Positions 5,929 to 7,388 of a stretch of 7,388 nucleotides of DNA are shown piece after piece. This DNA is from Thermococci archaeon (GTDB lineage Archaea; Methanobacteriota_B; Thermococci; Methanofastidiosales; B48-G16): contig QMUN01000035.1 in NCBI GenBank assembly GCA_003660605.1, positions 1 to 7,388 of the forward strand, given 5' to 3'. The translations under genes and the position numbers were made by a program. The first letter of the stretch is position 1, and every line of letters begins with the position of its first letter. The notes under the pieces were generated by a model. The model was given only the letters and a program-made list of their open reading frames with translations. It was not told the origin of the DNA and did no database searches.

Positions 5929-6744
5929 ATGATCGTAGGAATCGATATAGGAGGAACGACAACAGATGCTGTAGCTATAAAAGATCATAAAATACTGAAA
6001 ATAGTAACAGTTACAGCAGACGATCCTTTGGCGGCAGCAGCTGGAGCTCTCGGTAAATTAATTACTTCTCTTAACATAACGCTCAAAGATATCAAAGTTC
6101 TTGCCGCTACGGGTGGAGGTGCCAGATTCCTGGGAAATGAGTTGTTAGGAGTGCCTGTAAAAAAAATAGATGAGATTAAAGCCATAGGAAAAGGTGGAGT
6201 CACACTCGCAGATAGGAAGAGAGGAGTTGTAGTAAGCATGGGGACAGGGACTGCCATAGTCTGTGTAAAAGATGAGATCAAGCATTTTGGGGGGAGTGGT
6301 ATTGGAGGAGGAACTCTTCAGGGATTATCAAGAATGCTCCTCAGCATAAATGACATAAAAAACCTCGACAAACTCGCGGAAAAGGGGAATTTAAAAAAGA
6401 TAGACCTTACAGTAGGAGATATAGCAGGAGGAAAGATAGGAGTAATTCCAAGTGATGCAACGGCTTCTAATTTTGGAAAAATTGATGATACGATAGAAAA
6501 AGAAGATATAGCAAAAGGGCTAATTAATATGGTTTCCCAGACCATTGCTGTTGTTTCGATCTTTGCTGCGAGGGCATGCGACTTAGATGATATTATACTC
6601 ACTGGCAAAGTCATATCATTAAAAGAGGTACAGAGATCTTTAAGATCCATAGAACCTTTATTCAATAAAAAGTTTATAATCCCTGAAAAAGGAGAGTATG
6701 CAACAGCTATTGGAGCCGCTGTAGCCATTTTGAATGGGGAATGA
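5929..6744 (+). CDS. Type II-like pantothenate kinase (ASKHA fold)
   Basis: This 271-residue kinase of the acetate kinase/sugar kinase/Hsp70 superfamily most resembles type II pantothenate kinases (bacterial CoaW, eukaryotic PanK), which phosphorylate pantothenate with ATP at the first step of CoA synthesis. DIGGTTTDA (6-14) is the phosphate 1 loop. KIDEIKAIGKG (79-89) corresponds to the segment bearing the catalytic glutamate, here Glu82. SMGTGTA (103-109) is the phosphate 2 loop, and GGSGIGGGTLQGLSRML (121-137) is the typical type II glycine-rich segment. DIAGGKIG (164-171) and DATASNFG (176-183) are strong type II markers. ILTGKV (223-228) is the adenosine element, and AIGAA (260-264) closes the domain. 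All key regions are intact and the length is normal for the prokaryotic type. It starts 11 nt after the transporter gene with a good SD. Archaea usually use pantoate kinase and phosphopantothenate synthetase instead, so this enzyme would be an alternative or salvage entry to CoA. Activity on pantothenate is inferred; another ASKHA substrate remains possible. Confidence 0.85.
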   Translation: MIVGIDIGGTTTDAVAIKDHKILKIVTVTADDPLAAAAGALGKLITSLNITLKDIKVLAATGGGARFLGNELLGVPVKKIDEIKAIGKGGVTLADRKRGVVVSMGTGTAIVCVKDEIKHFGGSGIGGGTLQGLSRMLLSINDIKNLDKLAEKGNLKKIDLTVGDIAGGKIGVIPSDATASNFGKIDDTIEKEDIAKGLINMVSQTIAVVSIFAARACDLDDIILTGKVISLKEVQRSLRSIEPLFNKKFIIPEKGEYATAIGAAVAILNGE

Positions 6745-6747
6745 AAA

Positions 6748-7388
6748 ATGAGCGAGTTTCATGATTTCGTGCTCAAGGATTTAAATTTAAAGAATAAAAT
6801 TATCCTGGATGCCGCTGTAGGAGCTGGTGAAAATACCTATTTCTGGGCTAAAAGGATCCACGAACAGGGAGGAACTTCGAAAATAATATCTATTGACAAC
6901 GATTTGCCAGAAGTTTAGATAAAAAAGATTAAAACGAAACTTGAAGATTATAAAAAATATGTTGAACTAAAGGAAGCAGACATTTTCAATTTAAATTTTT
7001 TGGAGAGTGAATCAATAGATATCATAAATTGCGATGATACCATAGTCTTTTTAAATTCAAAGCCATTGAAATTACTTCGTGCGTTAAAAGAGTTTGAAAG
7101 AGTTTTGAAACAGAATGGAATTTTGATAATAACATCTGAGATTCCTATAGAAGACGAGAATGAAGGACAATGGAAGAGATGGAAACTTGCAAAGGCAATT
7201 TCTGATCTTAAAGGGAAAATATGGTCATCCGAGCCTTTACCTGACGAAGTTAAATTTGCACTAAATCTTGTAGGTTTTAAAGTATACGCTGAGAAGATAT
7301 TTCCTGCAAGGAAAAATTTCAAATATCGGGAATGTATGAATGAATGGAAAGAAACAATGTTGAAATATATCAGAGAATTACATTGGAA
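6748..7388 (+). CDS. SAM-dependent methyltransferase with in-frame TAG at codon 57, cut by the window end
   Basis: The frame opens 3 nt after the pantothenate kinase stop and reads as a class I Rossmann-fold methyltransferase. ILDAAVGAGENT (19-30) is motif I, binding SAM. IISIDND (46-52) is the second strand with the acidic residue that contacts the ribose. KEADIFNL is the adenine-contacting segment, IDIINCDDTIVFL is motif IV, and VLKQNGILIITSE is the next strand. A TAG codon (6916-6918) interrupts the frame directly after IDNDLPEV. The same frame then runs 156 codons to the window edge without another stop, and it carries the rest of the fold, so both halves are one gene. No start codon soon after the TAG would give a functional second product, because motif I would be missing. 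Possible explanations are a recent nonsense mutation, a sequencing error (TGG to TAG is one change), or readthrough/pyrrolysine insertion. The upstream ORF alone would be a 56-residue peptide. The methyl acceptor is unknown. It is the third gene of the transporter operon. Confidence 0.75.
6916..6918 (+). other. In-frame TAG codon inside the methyltransferase frame
   Basis: TAG is codon 57 counted from the ATG at 6748. It falls right after the second strand of the Rossmann fold and before a Lys/Ile-rich helix (IKKIKTKLEDYKKYVE). Reading continues cleanly on both sides. I see no obvious stem-loop directly downstream. Two other genes in this window (slipin and transporter) use TAG as their apparent stop, which argues that TAG normally terminates here. 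Confidence 0.85.

Noticed and set aside
5929..6744. Reading the kinase as a BadF/HgdC-type ATPase activator of a radical dehydratase
   Set aside because: There is no cysteine pair for the bridging iron-sulfur cluster, and the DATASNFG and GGGTLQGLS segments are typical of type II pantothenate kinases.
6948..7322. Open frame of 124 codons on the minus strand under the methyltransferase 3' half
   Set aside because: Its translation has no recognisable motif, and the plus strand encodes coherent methyltransferase elements over the same bases.

Overview
The window looks like a piece of an archaeal chromosome, most likely from a Euryarchaeota-type lineage (possibly Thermoplasmata-like, though that assignment is weak). 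Three things support this. Several genes have a TATA-like box centred about 25-28 nt before the ATG, the spacing expected for leaderless archaeal transcripts (genes at 41, 2649 and 4289). A UPF0200-type nucleotide kinase, an archaeal family, is present. The long NfeD protease sits next to a slipin in the arrangement described from Pyrococcus. The DNA is AT-rich, and arginine is encoded mostly by AGA/AGG and isoleucine often by ATA. All genes lie on the + strand and the window is tightly packed.

Layout: (1) 41-2105 holds a membrane-bound ClpP-class serine protease (long NfeD) followed by its usual partner and substrate, a stomatin-like slipin. The slipin has a strong Shine-Dalgarno site inside the end of the protease gene, and the pair closes with a perfect hairpin plus T-tract. 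(2) 2184-4184 holds a GNAT acetyltransferase (RimI-like), a UPF0200 kinase, a HAD hydrolase and an unrecognised charged protein; the last three overlap end to end and form one transcription unit. (3) 4185-4288 is the only sizeable intergenic gap. It has an inverted repeat, an 11-bp direct repeat and a good TATA box. (4) 4289 to the window end is an operon of an OPT-family transporter, a type II-like pantothenate kinase and a SAM-dependent methyltransferase that runs off the window.

The genes suggest membrane-protein quality control (NfeD/slipin), housekeeping protein acetylation and nucleotide or phosphate metabolism, then uptake of peptides or a related compound beside a CoA-biosynthesis entry enzyme. 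The most notable features are an in-frame TAG at codon 57 of an otherwise open methyltransferase frame (degradation, sequence error, or readthrough/pyrrolysine decoding), and an ASKHA-fold type II pantothenate kinase in an apparent archaeon, where CoA is usually made through pantoate kinase. I found no CRISPR array, tRNA or rRNA gene, insertion sequence or clear phage signature.
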